Part shown: one piece after another, positions 36,472-46,091 of the stretch
How the letters are laid out: the number at the start of each line of letters is the position of its first letter
How positions within the stretch are numbered: position 1 is the stretch's first letter
Assembly: GCA_945871425.1 (NCBI GenBank)
Contig: CAMBVS010000016.1
Location: 1-64,000, forward strand
From: Rhizobium sp. Q54
GTDB lineage: Bacteria; Pseudomonadota; Alphaproteobacteria; SHVZ01
Length of the DNA: 64,000 bases
Direction: 5' to 3'
Notes under the pieces: model-generated
Database searches by the model: none
What the model was told of the DNA's origin: nothing
The model's input: only the letters and a program-made list of their open reading frames with translations
Made by a program: the position numbers and the translations under genes

Positions 36472-37374
36472 ATGACCGAGACCGCCGCCTCCCAGGTCGT
36501 CCCCCCCCGTACGCGCCTCGCGTTGCCGGATGGCTTCTCGTGGGCGTGGCTCGGCGTCATGCCGTTCTTCCTGTTCGCGGTGATGTTCCTGATCCTGCCC
36601 ACGGGCTTCCTGGTGGTGGGTGCGTTCCAGGACAACGAGGGCCACTTCACCCTCCGCAACATCGTCAACCTGTTCCAGCCTTCGATCCTTAACGCCTACT
36701 GGATCAGCATCAAGGTCAGCGCGGTTTCCGCCGTCGTCGGCGCGATCTTCGGCTTCTTCCTCGCCTATGCCGCGATCGCCGGCGGGGTGGCGTCCTGGAT
36801 CCGGCCGACGCTGATGACCTTTTCCGGCGTCGCCTCCAATTTCGCAGGCGTGCCGCTCGCCTTCTCCTTCCTCGCCACGCTCGGGCGCACCGGCCTGGTG
36901 ACGGCGCTGCTGATCAAGTATCTCGACTTCAACATCTACTCGACCGGCTTCAACCTGCTCAGCTTCTCCGGCCTGGTGATCACCTATCTCTACTTTCAGA
37001 TCCCGCTGATGGTGCTGATCATGGCGCCCGCGATCGATGGGCTCAAACGCGAGTGGCGGGAAGCTTCGACCATCCTCGGCGCCAGCACGTGGCAGTACTG
37101 GCGCTACATCGCGCTGCCGGTTCTGTGGCCGAGCCTGTTCGGCACCACTCTGCTTCTCTTCGCCAACGCCTTCGGCGCCATCGCCACCGCCTATGCGCTG
37201 ACCGGAAGCTCGCTCAACATCGTCACCATCCTGCTCTTCGCCCAGATCCGTGGCGACGTGCTGCACGATCAGAACCTGGGATATGCGCTGGCGCTGGGCA
37301 TGATCCTGATCACCGGCCTTTCCAACGGCGCCTACATCTGGCTCCGGTCCCGTAGCGAGCGGTGGCAGCGATGA
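36472..37374 (+). CDS. ABC transporter permease 1
   Basis: A 300-residue inner-membrane permease with six to seven membrane segments. The family EAA loop is EWREASTILGASTWQYWRYI followed by ALPVLWPS, the contact site for the ATPase. Sequence resembles PotB/FbpB-type permeases. ATG 36472 has no clear ribosome site, so the N-terminus may be a little different. Its stop overlaps the next start by ATGA. Confidence 0.9.
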   Translation: MTETAASQVVPPRTRLALPDGFSWAWLGVMPFFLFAVMFLILPTGFLVVGAFQDNEGHFTLRNIVNLFQPSILNAYWISIKVSAVSAVVGAIFGFFLAYAAIAGGVASWIRPTLMTFSGVASNFAGVPLAFSFLATLGRTGLVTALLIKYLDFNIYSTGFNLLSFSGLVITYLYFQIPLMVLIMAPAIDGLKREWREASTILGASTWQYWRYIALPVLWPSLFGTTLLLFANAFGAIATAYALTGSSLNIVTILLFAQIRGDVLHDQNLGYALALGMILITGLSNGAYIWLRSRSERWQR

Positions 37375-38162
37375 AGCGTTCCAGCCTCGGCCATTGGATC
37401 GCGCTCGGGATCGGCGCTCTCTACTTCCTGGTGCCGCTGATCGCGACCTTCGAATTCTCGCTGCGCATGCGCCGCGGCGAGTACAGCTTCGATGCCTACC
37501 GCGTCGTGCTCGCCGATGCCCGCTTCCAGGCGACTTTCGGCTACTCGACGATGCTGGCGCTGGCGACCATCGTCGTCGGCGTGCTCCTGGTGGTGCCGAC
37601 CGCCTACTGGATCCAGCTCCGGCTGCCGAAGCTCCGGCCGGTGGTCGAGTTCATCACGCTTCTGCCGCTGGTGATTCCGGCGATCGTGCTCGTCTTCGGC
37701 TATCTCCGCATCTACAACAGCTCCTCGCTGCTGCCGATGACCTCGAACGAGCGGGCGACTGACCTGCTGCTCACCTTCGGCTACGTGACGCTCGCGCTGC
37801 CCTACATGTACCGGGCGGTCGACAACGGGCTCCGCGCCATCGACGTCCGAACACTGACCGAGGCGGCGGAGAGCCTGGGCGCGAGCTGGCCGACAATTTT
37901 GTTCCGCATCATCTTTCCGAACGTGCGCGTCGCCGTGCTCAGCGGCGCCTTCCTCACCTTCGCCATCGTCATCGGCGAGTTCACCTTCGCGGCCCTCCTT
38001 GACCGGCCGGCCTTCGGCCCCTACCTCCAGCTCATCGGCGCCAACCGTGCCTACGAGCCCTCGGCGCTGGCGATCATCGCCTTCGCCGTCACCTGGGCCT
38101 GCATGGGACTGATCAACGTCGTCGGGCGCGCCTCCCGTGGCGCAACGCCCACGGTACCCTAA
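37371..38162 (+). CDS. ABC transporter permease 2
   Basis: A 263-residue permease with six membrane segments, PotC-like. EAA loop: LTEAAESLGASWPTILFRII then FPNVRVAVL. The start ATG 37371 overlaps the stop of permease 1, so both are made in step. The ATPase gene follows after nine bases. Confidence 0.9.
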   Translation: MKRSSLGHWIALGIGALYFLVPLIATFEFSLRMRRGEYSFDAYRVVLADARFQATFGYSTMLALATIVVGVLLVVPTAYWIQLRLPKLRPVVEFITLLPLVIPAIVLVFGYLRIYNSSSLLPMTSNERATDLLLTFGYVTLALPYMYRAVDNGLRAIDVRTLTEAAESLGASWPTILFRIIFPNVRVAVLSGAFLTFAIVIGEFTFAALLDRPAFGPYLQLIGANRAYEPSALAIIAFAVTWACMGLINVVGRASRGATPTVP

Positions 38163-38171
38163 GGAGCGGCG

Positions 38172-39245
38172 ATGGCCTTCCTCGAGATCGAGCACCTGCG
38201 GAAATCCTTCGGGCCGCTCACCGTGGTCGAGGACTTCAACCTGGCGATCGAACGAGGGGAGTTCGTCTCCTTCCTCGGGCCGTCCGGCTGCGGCAAGACT
38301 ACGACGCTCCGCATGGTCGCAGGCTTCGAGACCCCCAGCTCCGGCGCCATCCGCATCGACGGCAAGGACGTGACCCGGGCCCGGCCGAACCAGCGCAACG
38401 TCGGCATGGTCTTCCAGGCCTACGCGCTCTTCCCCAACATGACGATCGCCGAGAATGTCGGCTTCGGCCTCAAGGTCGCGAACCGGCCGGCCGCCGAGAT
38501 CAAGAGCCGTGTCGAGGAGATGCTGGCGCTGATCAAGCTCCCGCAGCTGGGCGGGCGCTATCCCTACCAGCTCTCCGGCGGCCAGCAGCAGCGGGTGGCG
38601 CTCGCCCGTGCGCTTGCGGTCAAGCCGAAGGTGCTGCTGCTGGACGAGCCGCTGTCCGCGCTGGACGCCAAGATCCGAGTCTCGCTGCGCCAGGAGATCC
38701 GCGCCATCCAGCGCGAGCTCGGCATCACCGCCATCTACGTGACCCACGACCAGGAGGAGGCGCTTTCGATCTCCGACCGCATCGTGGTGATGAGTCAGGG
38801 GCGGATGGAGCAGGTCGGCACCCCCTTCGAGATCTACAACTACCCGCGCACCCGCTTCGTCGCCTCCTTCGTCGGCACGCTGAACGTGCTGAAGAGCCGG
38901 ATCGTCGATGCGGCGAGCGGCCGGATTACCGTCGACGATCAGCCGATCGTGGCATCCGCTGGGCTCGACGGCGTCCAGGCCGGCGAATTCCGCTCGATTG
39001 CGCTCAGGCCCGAGGCGGTGTCGCTGTCGGCGCCGGCTGCCGACGGCAACGTCCTCGACGGTACGGTCGAGGAGGTGAGCTTCCTTGGCTCGGTGGTGCG
39101 CATTCGCGTCCGCTTCGGCGAAAACACGATCTCGTTCGACACCTTCAACAAGCCGAGCGCGCCGCCGCCGGAGCGTGGGCAGAAGGTCACCGTCGCCTTC
39201 GCCCGCGACGCGCTCCTCGTCCTCGACGGCTCCGAAGCGGCTTAG
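38172..39245 (+). CDS. ABC transporter ATP-binding protein (PotA/FbpC type)
   Basis: A 357-residue ATPase: Walker A GPSGCGKTT (about residue 36), Q-loop, signature LSGGQQQRVALARAL, Walker B VLLLDEPLSALD and the switch His in VTHDQEEAL. A C-terminal TOBE-like domain follows from about residue 240 (FRSIALRPEAVSL), as in PotA/MalK-type ATPases. AAGGAG precedes the ATG. It closes the operon; its stop overlaps the stop of the convergent M81 gene. Confidence 0.95.
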   Translation: MAFLEIEHLRKSFGPLTVVEDFNLAIERGEFVSFLGPSGCGKTTTLRMVAGFETPSSGAIRIDGKDVTRARPNQRNVGMVFQAYALFPNMTIAENVGFGLKVANRPAAEIKSRVEEMLALIKLPQLGGRYPYQLSGGQQQRVALARALAVKPKVLLLDEPLSALDAKIRVSLRQEIRAIQRELGITAIYVTHDQEEALSISDRIVVMSQGRMEQVGTPFEIYNYPRTRFVASFVGTLNVLKSRIVDAASGRITVDDQPIVASAGLDGVQAGEFRSIALRPEAVSLSAPAADGNVLDGTVEEVSFLGSVVRIRVRFGENTISFDTFNKPSAPPPERGQKVTVAFARDALLVLDGSEAA

Positions 39246-40729
39246 CGGTCGCCTCGGGTACTCGCTCCGTCGATCGCGTGCGGATCGTTGTCGATCGGCC
39301 AGATCGGCCGCGGAATGCGCCTGTATGGCACCTTCCGCAGATCACTCGGATAGGGGCCACCGGCGTCGATGTAAAGTATGTCCTTGGCGATGGGCGCGAA
39401 GCCCGCACGAAAGTGGCCGTAGGATTTAACCACGACGATCTTGCGGTCCGCCGGCTCGATCCCGAGGTTTCGAAATAGGCTCGGGTCGAAGGTCTGGACC
39501 CGTGTGCTCTCCAGGATCACGTCGATTCCGGCGACGCGGATCGCCGCTGCATCGCCGATCGCAACCACGCTGGAGGCGCGGTTCTGCGTCGCGTCCCTGA
39601 CCACCTTTGTCACCTCGACCTCGGCGTCGACCGGAACCCCGGAGGTTGGCGCGGCCTTTCCGCCGAAGCGCAGCCGGAGCTGGGCGCCCTCGCCGGCGCC
39701 GTGACAGAAGCGCACAGCCATCGGATCCCACAGGGCGCCGACCGCCGCATCGGCGATGCCGCGCGCCAGCATCCGGTGAAGGATCGTGGTCGAGTCGCCG
39801 GCAAGGCCACCACCCGGATTGTCCAGGCAGTCCGCCAGCACCACCGGCCCCCCATGCGTCGCCAGCGCCCGGTCGAGACCCTGGTCGGGCGTCAGAAGCT
39901 CAGCGAAGCACCGGCCCCTGAGGCCATAGAGCTCGCGCCCGAGCCTCTCGGCCAGCGCGTCGCCGTCGGCCTTCCGGTTGTCGGTGATAACCAACATCTT
40001 GGTCCCGAGATGCGGCACGTCTGAGCCGGAGAAACCGTGCACGACCGAGATCGAAAGTACCCCTTCCCTGCCCTCGAGGGCGCTGATCCGGTCGACGAAG
40101 CCCCGCATCGGCTGGCTGCTGGTCATGAAGATGTCGATCATGCGGCAATCCCACACCGAGCTTACCGGTCGGATCTCGCCGCGCGCCGTCCGCAGCAACA
40201 GCGTGACCAGTTCGCCTGCGCGTTCGACGAAGTCGATATGCGGATTTTCCTTGTAGCAGATCAGCGCGTTGGCTGCCGCCAGCATCGTCGGGGTCATGTG
40301 ACAGTGCGGATCCAGCGTCGCTCCGATCGGCACGCGCGACCCGACGATCTCACGCGCACGTGCCAGAAGGTCGCCCTCGCAGTCGTCGTAGCCGTGAGCC
40401 ACCATGGCACCGTGGAGTCCGAGCGCGACGGCGTCCACCGGGAGCGCGTCGCGGAGCTGTCCGAGGATCTCGTCGCGTAAGGTCTCGTAGGCATGGCGGC
40501 TGGTGGTTCCGGCGGGATGTGCGCCGGTGACGGTGCCCTCGATCAGCGTGAAGCCATCAGCGCGACTCCGCCCGCGGGCGACAATGAGCAGTGCCGATGC
40601 AGTCGTCGTCGGGTGATCAGGATGTGCGCCGGGCTGGAAGTAGCAGTTGCCGGTAAAGCTTTGGAGATCGGTCGGAATCGGCGCGAATGTGTTGGACTCG
40701 GTATGCAGGGAAGCAATGAAAAGACGCAT
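39242..40729 (-). CDS. M81-family metallopeptidase (MlrC-like), second copy
   Basis: A 495-residue MlrC-family protein beginning RLFIASLHTESNTFAPIPTD. The metal region reads GATLDPHCHMTPTML and KENPHIDFVERAGE, and the C-terminus has YGHFRAGFAPIAKDILYIDA. GGAGAGG precedes ATG 40729. It is head-to-head with a close paralogue 171 bp away, probably sharing a regulatory gap, and its 3' end overlaps the ABC ATPase stop by four bases. Together with the ABC operon it may process an imported amide or peptide (inferred). Confidence 0.88.
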   Translation of the reverse strand: MRLFIASLHTESNTFAPIPTDLQSFTGNCYFQPGAHPDHPTTTASALLIVARGRSRADGFTLIEGTVTGAHPAGTTSRHAYETLRDEILGQLRDALPVDAVALGLHGAMVAHGYDDCEGDLLARAREIVGSRVPIGATLDPHCHMTPTMLAAANALICYKENPHIDFVERAGELVTLLLRTARGEIRPVSSVWDCRMIDIFMTSSQPMRGFVDRISALEGREGVLSISVVHGFSGSDVPHLGTKMLVITDNRKADGDALAERLGRELYGLRGRCFAELLTPDQGLDRALATHGGPVVLADCLDNPGGGLAGDSTTILHRMLARGIADAAVGALWDPMAVRFCHGAGEGAQLRLRFGGKAAPTSGVPVDAEVEVTKVVRDATQNRASSVVAIGDAAAIRVAGIDVILESTRVQTFDPSLFRNLGIEPADRKIVVVKSYGHFRAGFAPIAKDILYIDAGGPYPSDLRKVPYRRIPRPIWPIDNDPHAIDGASTRGDR

Positions 40730-40900
40730 GCGACCTCTCCGCAGGGCCATGACCTGAGCTATGTCGCAGCTTGCCTTCCGCACTTACCTTCAATCAAGTG
40801 AGAGCGCCCGAATGCGGCGGCGTTTCGTCAGTACGACGACCTGCCTGCAAGACGATGGCGATTGTGACAGGCTCGAAACATCTTGGAGGGAGATGTGAGC

Positions 40901-42364
40901 ATGAAGGCGTTCACGGCGTGCCTTGGCAGCGAGACCAATACCTTCTCGCCGATCCTCTGCGGCCGCGATGCCTTCGAGGGTAACTTCTACGCCGCGCCCG
41001 GCAAGCATCCCGAGCACCCGACGCTCTATTCAGGCCCGATGATGGCGCTCCGTCGCCGCGCCAGGGAGAGCAAATGGGAGGTTGTCGAGGGCCTCTCGAC
41101 CTTCGCTACCACCGGCGGGATCGTGACGCGGCCGGTCTACGAAGAGTTTCGCGACGCTATCCTGGCCCAACTCCAGGCGGCGCTTCCCGTCGACGTCGTG
41201 GCCCTCGGCCTCCACGGCGCCATGGTTGCCGACGGCTACGAGGATTGCGAGGGCGACCTGCTAGGGCGGGTCCGCGCCATCGTCGGACCGAAGGTGAAGG
41301 TGGGGGCCGAGCTCGACCTGCACTGCAACCTGACGCAGGCGATGGTCGACTACGCCGACGTGCTGGTGCCCTACAAGGAGTCGCCGCATATCGACGTACT
41401 CGAACGCGGCGAGGAGCTGGTGCAGATCCTGGGCGACGCGGCGCTCGGCAAGACCAAGCCGGTGATGAGCGTCTTCGATTGCCGGATGGTGACTTCCTCG
41501 CCAACGACGCGCGAGCCGATGAAGAGCTTCGTTGCTCGCATGAAGGTGCTCGAAGGCAAGGACGGCGTGCTCTCGGTCTCGCTCGTCCACTGCTTCGGTT
41601 TCAACGACGTGCCTGAGATGGGATACAAGGTCCTCGTCGTCACCGATGGCCGCAAGGCCGAAGGCGATACGCTCGCCAGGAAACTCGGCCACGAGATCTA
41701 CCGGATGCGCCGCGAGATCGGCATGACCTTCCTCACGATCGACGAGGCGATCGACCGCGCACTGGCGGCGCCGAAAGGGCCGGTGGTGCTGGCCGACGGG
41801 GCCGACAATGCGGGCGGCGGCGCGGCGAGCGACTCCACCTGGTTCATCCGGGCGCTGCAGAAGCGCGGGGTGCGCGATGCCTGCGTCGGGCCGCTATGGG
41901 ACCCGATCGCCGTCCGGATGTGCTTCGCGGCAGGCGAAGGCGGGGTCTTCCAGCTCCGCTTCGGCGCCAAGATGAGCGCAAACTCCGGAGAGCCGATCGA
42001 CGCCCTGGTCAAGGTTACGCGCCTGGTGAAGGATGCTTGGCAGACCTTCGGTGATGCGCGCGACCCGATCGGCGACGCAGCAGCGATCGAGGTCGACGGA
42101 ATCGCGATCGTATTGAACTCGGCCCGCGATCAAGCCTTCGGCCTCGATCTCTTCACCAATCTCGGCATCGATCCGACGAAGAGGAAGATCGTGGTGGTGA
42201 AGTCGCACAACCACTTCTTCGCGGCATTCTCGAAGATCGCGACTGAGGTGCACCGGACCACGGCGCCGGGGCCGCTGTCGCTGGAGTACTCGAAGGTGCC
42301 CTACAAGCGGCTCAGGCGACCGATCTGGCCGCTCGACCCCGACCCGTTGGGATTGGACTCCTAG
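40901..42364 (+). CDS. M81-family metallopeptidase (MlrC-like), third copy
   Basis: A 487-residue MlrC-family protein beginning KAFTACLGSETNTFSPILCG. It shares long blocks with the preceding gene (ALPVDVVALGLHGAMVADGY, EDCEGDLL, KRKIVVVKSHNHF), so the two arose by duplication and inversion. The metal segment is AELDLHCNLTQAMVDYAD then KESPHIDVLERGEE. TTGGAGGGA precedes ATG 40901. Substrate unknown. Confidence 0.88.
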   Translation: MKAFTACLGSETNTFSPILCGRDAFEGNFYAAPGKHPEHPTLYSGPMMALRRRARESKWEVVEGLSTFATTGGIVTRPVYEEFRDAILAQLQAALPVDVVALGLHGAMVADGYEDCEGDLLGRVRAIVGPKVKVGAELDLHCNLTQAMVDYADVLVPYKESPHIDVLERGEELVQILGDAALGKTKPVMSVFDCRMVTSSPTTREPMKSFVARMKVLEGKDGVLSVSLVHCFGFNDVPEMGYKVLVVTDGRKAEGDTLARKLGHEIYRMRREIGMTFLTIDEAIDRALAAPKGPVVLADGADNAGGGAASDSTWFIRALQKRGVRDACVGPLWDPIAVRMCFAAGEGGVFQLRFGAKMSANSGEPIDALVKVTRLVKDAWQTFGDARDPIGDAAAIEVDGIAIVLNSARDQAFGLDLFTNLGIDPTKRKIVVVKSHNHFFAAFSKIATEVHRTTAPGPLSLEYSKVPYKRLRRPIWPLDPDPLGLDS

Positions 42365-42386
42365 ACCTTCTCCCGGTGGGGGAGGT
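42365..42386. terminator. Short hairpin between convergent genes
   Basis: A 9-bp stem with two G-U pairs on the plus-strand RNA (42365-42373 with 42378-42386) and a four-base loop, starting one base after the M81 stop. It lies between that gene and the convergent acetamidase gene and may act as a weak two-way terminator. Confidence 0.4.
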
Positions 42387-42392
42387 TTCGTA

Positions 42393-43316
42393 TCAGGCTC
42401 TCGTGATTCCGGCGCCCAGCTTCGGGAACTCGCAGCGGATCGAAGTGCCGAGCTTGGGCGCCTTGCAATACTGGTTGATGCGGAGGTCGGCGGCGATCGA
42501 CATCAGGCCGAAGGCATCTGCCGGCGAGACGCCGAGACGATCGCCAAGCAGCTTGATCATCGAGCGCGTGCAAAATTCGGCCGCGTCCTCGAAGGTCGGC
42601 GCCGAGGCGGTGGTGATCCAGCGGTCTTGGGTCTCCAGCCACGGCCAATCCGTGGCCCCGCCCTTCACCAGCTTGAAGCGGAGATGAACGCGGGCGCCGA
42701 TCTCGGCGCCGGACCCGCACATCTCGGCATCGCCCATGGTCGCGTGCACGTCGCCGACGTAGAAGAGGCCGAGCGGCGCGTAGATCGGCAGATGCACCGT
42801 GGTGCCGACGGCGAGACGGTTGTTGTCCATGTTGCCACCGTGCCTGCCGATCAGGCCGACCGAGATCGGCTCCAGAGGGGCACACGCCATGGCGCCGATC
42901 ATCGGCTTCAGCGGCAGGCGCAGGTCCTTGAAGTGCACCTGGCCGTCCTTGATCGGCAGCATGGTGACGGTGCGCTCGTTGACCACGTCCCGGACGATGC
43001 CGACCTCCGGGAAAACGCCGACATAGCCTTGGCTGTCGACTTCGATCGATACGATTTCGACCGCGAGAGAATCGCCGGGCTCGGCGCCGGCGATGCCGAC
43101 CGGACCGGTCATCGGGTTCGAGCGCGGATACTTGTCGTTCGGGTTCGGCCGGGTGGTGACCTCGTCCTCGGGCTTGTTGAGCTTCCCTCCGCGCGAGTTG
43201 TGGGTCTCGATCATGATCTCGCACGGTGCTTCGACGGTGATCCGCGGCTTATGCGTGGCGTCGAAGGCGTATTCGACCTGGGTGCGGTCGAGATAGTGCA
43301 GCTCGCGGGACGGCAT
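42393..43316 (-). CDS. Acetamidase/formamidase-family protein
   Basis: A 307-residue FmdA/AmdA-family amidase. Recognisable: ITVEAPCEIMIETHNSRGG, PMTGPVGIAGAEPGDSLAVE, the metal-site stretch GRHGGNMDNNRLAVG, and GLFYVGDVHATMGDAEMCGS. It would hydrolyse a short amide to acid and ammonia in the cytoplasm. ATG 43316 lies 4 bases after the stop of the aspartoacylase-like gene, so both form one unit that starts at 44328. The pairing suggests stepwise breakdown of an acylated amide; this is inferred. Confidence 0.88.
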   Translation of the reverse strand: MPSRELHYLDRTQVEYAFDATHKPRITVEAPCEIMIETHNSRGGKLNKPEDEVTTRPNPNDKYPRSNPMTGPVGIAGAEPGDSLAVEIVSIEVDSQGYVGVFPEVGIVRDVVNERTVTMLPIKDGQVHFKDLRLPLKPMIGAMACAPLEPISVGLIGRHGGNMDNNRLAVGTTVHLPIYAPLGLFYVGDVHATMGDAEMCGSGAEIGARVHLRFKLVKGGATDWPWLETQDRWITTASAPTFEDAAEFCTRSMIKLLGDRLGVSPADAFGLMSIAADLRINQYCKAPKLGTSIRCEFPKLGAGITRA

Positions 43317-43320
43317 CGGC

Positions 43321-44328
43321 TCAGCCCTCGAAGTCGGTGGCGAGATGGGCGAGGCAGTCACCGCGCTCGGCACGGCCTTGCGCACGCTTGCAGACGACCA
43401 GACCGGCGCGCTGGAAGCGCGGCTCGAGCGGCGGGCGCATCGGGTCCTCGACGAAGTGGAGGCGCCCGGCGAGCTGACCCTTCTCGACCCAGTCGCCGAG
43501 CTCGACTGCCGACTGGAACAGCCCGTCGGCGGGGGCGTAGACGAAGTAGTCGCGGCCGCCGAGCTGCATGAAGCGGGTCGGCGTCTCCGGCGGCTGGATG
43601 GTCCAGGTCTTGAGGATGCCGAGATGGGCGAGTGTGTTGCGGATGCCGCGCTCGACCAGCGCGACGCCTGTCTTGGAGACCGCCGCCCGGCCACCGAACT
43701 CACCGCCCATTGCCGGGATGCCGCGGACATGGGCACCGCGCTGGGCCAGGCGGTCGTCGGAGCTGCGCCCGACAATGCTGAAGGGCGGGCCGAAGGCTTT
43801 GACCAGCGCGAACTGCTTCTTGTTCACCTCTTCGTTCTGGGTCAGGTGCATGCCGCAATATGTGAGGTAGTCGAGCGAGCGGCCGCCGGCGTGGAGGTCG
43901 TGATAGGCGCTGGCCAGAGGCACCAGGTGGTTGGCGACGTAATAGGCGATCTGTGCCGTCGGCCCGCCGTCGGGATCGCCGGGGAAGGCGCGGTTGAGGT
44001 TGCCGCCATCGAGCGGCGAGAGCCGCTGGGCGGCCATCGCGGCCGGGAAGTTGGCGGCGGCCAAGATGATGACCCGGCCCTGGATGTGCTCAGGCTCCAG
44101 CTCGCGGATCAGGTTGAGGAGGCCGATCTGGCCCTCGTACTCGTCGCCATGGGTGCCGGCGGTGAACAGCATGGTCGGTCCCGGCCCGTTCTTGATGCAG
44201 GCGATCGGGATGTGGATGACCTTGTAGGCGGAGTCGTTCATCGACCACGGCATGAACAGGTTGGAGACCTGCTTTCCGTCCTTATCGAAGTCGATGTCGG
44301 TCGAGATGCGGGTTGGGCGCGAGGTCAT
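43321..44328 (-). CDS. Succinylglutamate desuccinylase/aspartoacylase-family deacylase
   Basis: A 335-residue zinc carboxypeptidase-like deacylase. The zinc motif H-x2-E is in TAGTHGDEYEGQIGLLNLI; the third ligand His is in SAYHDLHAGG; NLNRAFPGDPDGG is the substrate Arg/Asn region. The C-terminal domain resembles a lipoyl-like barrel (YFVYAPADGLFQSAVELGDW). The family removes acyl groups from amino acids or diamines. Start ATG 44328. It lies 65 bp downstream of an orphan binding-protein gene on the same strand. Confidence 0.87.
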   Translation of the reverse strand: MTSRPTRISTDIDFDKDGKQVSNLFMPWSMNDSAYKVIHIPIACIKNGPGPTMLFTAGTHGDEYEGQIGLLNLIRELEPEHIQGRVIILAAANFPAAMAAQRLSPLDGGNLNRAFPGDPDGGPTAQIAYYVANHLVPLASAYHDLHAGGRSLDYLTYCGMHLTQNEEVNKKQFALVKAFGPPFSIVGRSSDDRLAQRGAHVRGIPAMGGEFGGRAAVSKTGVALVERGIRNTLAHLGILKTWTIQPPETPTRFMQLGGRDYFVYAPADGLFQSAVELGDWVEKGQLAGRLHFVEDPMRPPLEPRFQRAGLVVCKRAQGRAERGDCLAHLATDFEG

Positions 44329-44393
44329 ACGGACTCCGTGGACTTGATCCTGGAAAGGAGGCGGGTCCGACTCAGCGAGGGCCCGCGACGCTT

Positions 44394-45983
44394 CTACTTT
44401 TTCTCGACCGCCCAGAGCACATGGGTGCCGATGTCGATGATGCCGGAGATGTTGCTGCGATAGGCTGCCGGCGAGGTGTACTGGCCAAGATTGATGTAGG
44501 GCACGGTCTCGTAGAACCGCTTGTTCAGACGCCCGGCGATCTCGAGGCGCTGGTCCTGGGTCGAGGCCGTGTTGAACTCGGCGCGGATCTTTTCGAGTTC
44601 CAGATCGCAAGCCCACCCGAACCAGTTCTTGCCGTCGCAGGTCGAGTTGAGCGCGTTGTTGGCTATTGGGTCGCCCTGAAAAATTGCAGTCGAGGTGGTG
44701 ATGAAGAGATGCCAGCCGGCCCGGTTGGCCGAGGGCGCATCCTTGACCGAGCGCCTGGAGACCAGTGTCGACCAGTCCATGCTCTGCATTTCGACATTAA
44801 AGCCGGCCTGGCGGAGCTGCTGGTTGGCCAGCTGGGCGAAGATGGTGATCTGCGGATGGTCGGTCGGGTTCATCAGCACCAACGGCTCGTTCTTGTATCC
44901 CGACTCCTTTAGAAGCTGCTTCGCCTTTTCGATGTTCGCATTCGGCCGGGCGAAATCGCCGAGTCCAGCCTTCGTTTCGAGCGACGTCCGGCACGAGAGC
45001 GCCGACCAGCAGACGATTTCCTGCTCCGGCACGCCGACGACCGCATTCAGGTACTGCGCCTGGTCGACGGCATAGAGCATCGCCTGGCGGATCTTCGGAT
45101 TGTCCATGGGCGCGACCAGATGGTTGGGCCGGAGGATGGCGAGGCGCCCCAACTTGTTGGTGATCTCCACCTTCACGTTGGGCGCCTTGCGCAACATCGG
45201 GATCAAGTCGTTCGGCGGCGACTGGATGATGTCGACCTCGCCGCGGATCAGCGCCTGAATCGCCACTGCCGAGTCGGGCAGGTAGGTGAACTCTATGCGG
45301 TCGGTCCTGCCGGTCTTGTTGCCGGTGTGGCCGGCCGGCGGCTCGCTGCGACCGACATAGTCGCGGTTCTTCCGGTACGACCACTTGGCGCCGGGCTTCC
45401 ATTCATCCTTGTTGAAGACGAAGGGGCCGGAGCCGATCGATTCCGTCACCTGCTGGAACGGATCGACGCTCGCCTCCTTCTCTCTCATGATCAAGAGCGG
45501 CGTCCCGGAATTGGCCAGCACCTCGGTCACTGGACCGAACTTCTCCTTGAACAGGATCTGCCAAGTGTCGGCGTCGAGCGCCTTCATTTCGGCGACGCGG
45601 CTCATCATGGTCGAGCCGACCGACATGCGCGCGGCCCAGCGCCTGATCGAGGGCACGACGTCCTTGGCGGTGACCGGCGTGCCGTCGTGCCATTTGAGAC
45701 CGGAGCGAAGCTTGAATGTCCAGGTCAGTCCGTCCGGACTGACCGTATGGCTGCCGACCATCTGTGGACGGACGGCGCCGTTTCCGTCCTCGCCGTACAG
45801 CATGTCGTAGATCAGCGAGCCATGCGCCAGAGCGACGCCGGCGGTCGTCCAGATCGGATCGAGGGCGCGCAGCTCGGTCTCGGAGGCGATGTTGAGCGTC
45901 ACCTCGCCACGGATAGGACCGGCGACGGTGAGGGCGACGGTCAGGGCGGCTGTCGCGGCAAGGACCTTGGAGGTGCGGCGCAT
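44394..45983 (-). CDS. Peptide-type ABC solute-binding protein (family 5), tandem copy
   Basis: A 529-residue periplasmic binding protein with signal peptide (VLAATAALTVALTVAGPIRG). Family segments: ETELRALDPIWTTAGVALAH, SPDGLTWTFKLRSGLKWHDG, GSGPFVFNKDEWKPGAKWSY and the C-terminal SAAYRSNISGI. It is about half identical by eye to the next gene upstream (same ALDPIWTT/VLDPIFTT start, same YINLGQY/YLPLGQF end), so the pair is a tandem duplication. AAAGGAAG precedes the ATG. No permease is adjacent. Confidence 0.9.
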   Translation of the reverse strand: MRRTSKVLAATAALTVALTVAGPIRGEVTLNIASETELRALDPIWTTAGVALAHGSLIYDMLYGEDGNGAVRPQMVGSHTVSPDGLTWTFKLRSGLKWHDGTPVTAKDVVPSIRRWAARMSVGSTMMSRVAEMKALDADTWQILFKEKFGPVTEVLANSGTPLLIMREKEASVDPFQQVTESIGSGPFVFNKDEWKPGAKWSYRKNRDYVGRSEPPAGHTGNKTGRTDRIEFTYLPDSAVAIQALIRGEVDIIQSPPNDLIPMLRKAPNVKVEITNKLGRLAILRPNHLVAPMDNPKIRQAMLYAVDQAQYLNAVVGVPEQEIVCWSALSCRTSLETKAGLGDFARPNANIEKAKQLLKESGYKNEPLVLMNPTDHPQITIFAQLANQQLRQAGFNVEMQSMDWSTLVSRRSVKDAPSANRAGWHLFITTSTAIFQGDPIANNALNSTCDGKNWFGWACDLELEKIRAEFNTASTQDQRLEIAGRLNKRFYETVPYINLGQYTSPAAYRSNISGIIDIGTHVLWAVEKK

Positions 45984-46052
45984 GTCTTGCTTCCTTTGCT
46001 CTCGTCGCGGGTTGGAGGCGGCGGGTAGGTTTTGGATGACGACCGAAAAGAA

Positions 46053-46077
46053 GGGGCCCGGCGCTTTGCCGGGCCCC
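46053..46077 (-). terminator. Rho-independent terminator of the upstream binding-protein gene
   Basis: Perfect 10-bp GC stem (46053-46062 with 46068-46077), five-base loop, followed on the minus strand by the U-rich TTCTTTTC. It starts 15 bp after the stop at 46092 and separates the two tandem binding-protein genes. Confidence 0.85.
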
Positions 46078-46091
46078 GATGACGAGACGCC

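Noticed and set aside
33572-37266. Long minus-strand frames opposite the MFS, binding-protein and permease genes
   Set aside because: Translation rich in His/Asp/Glu/Arg with no motif; plus-strand genes are well supported.
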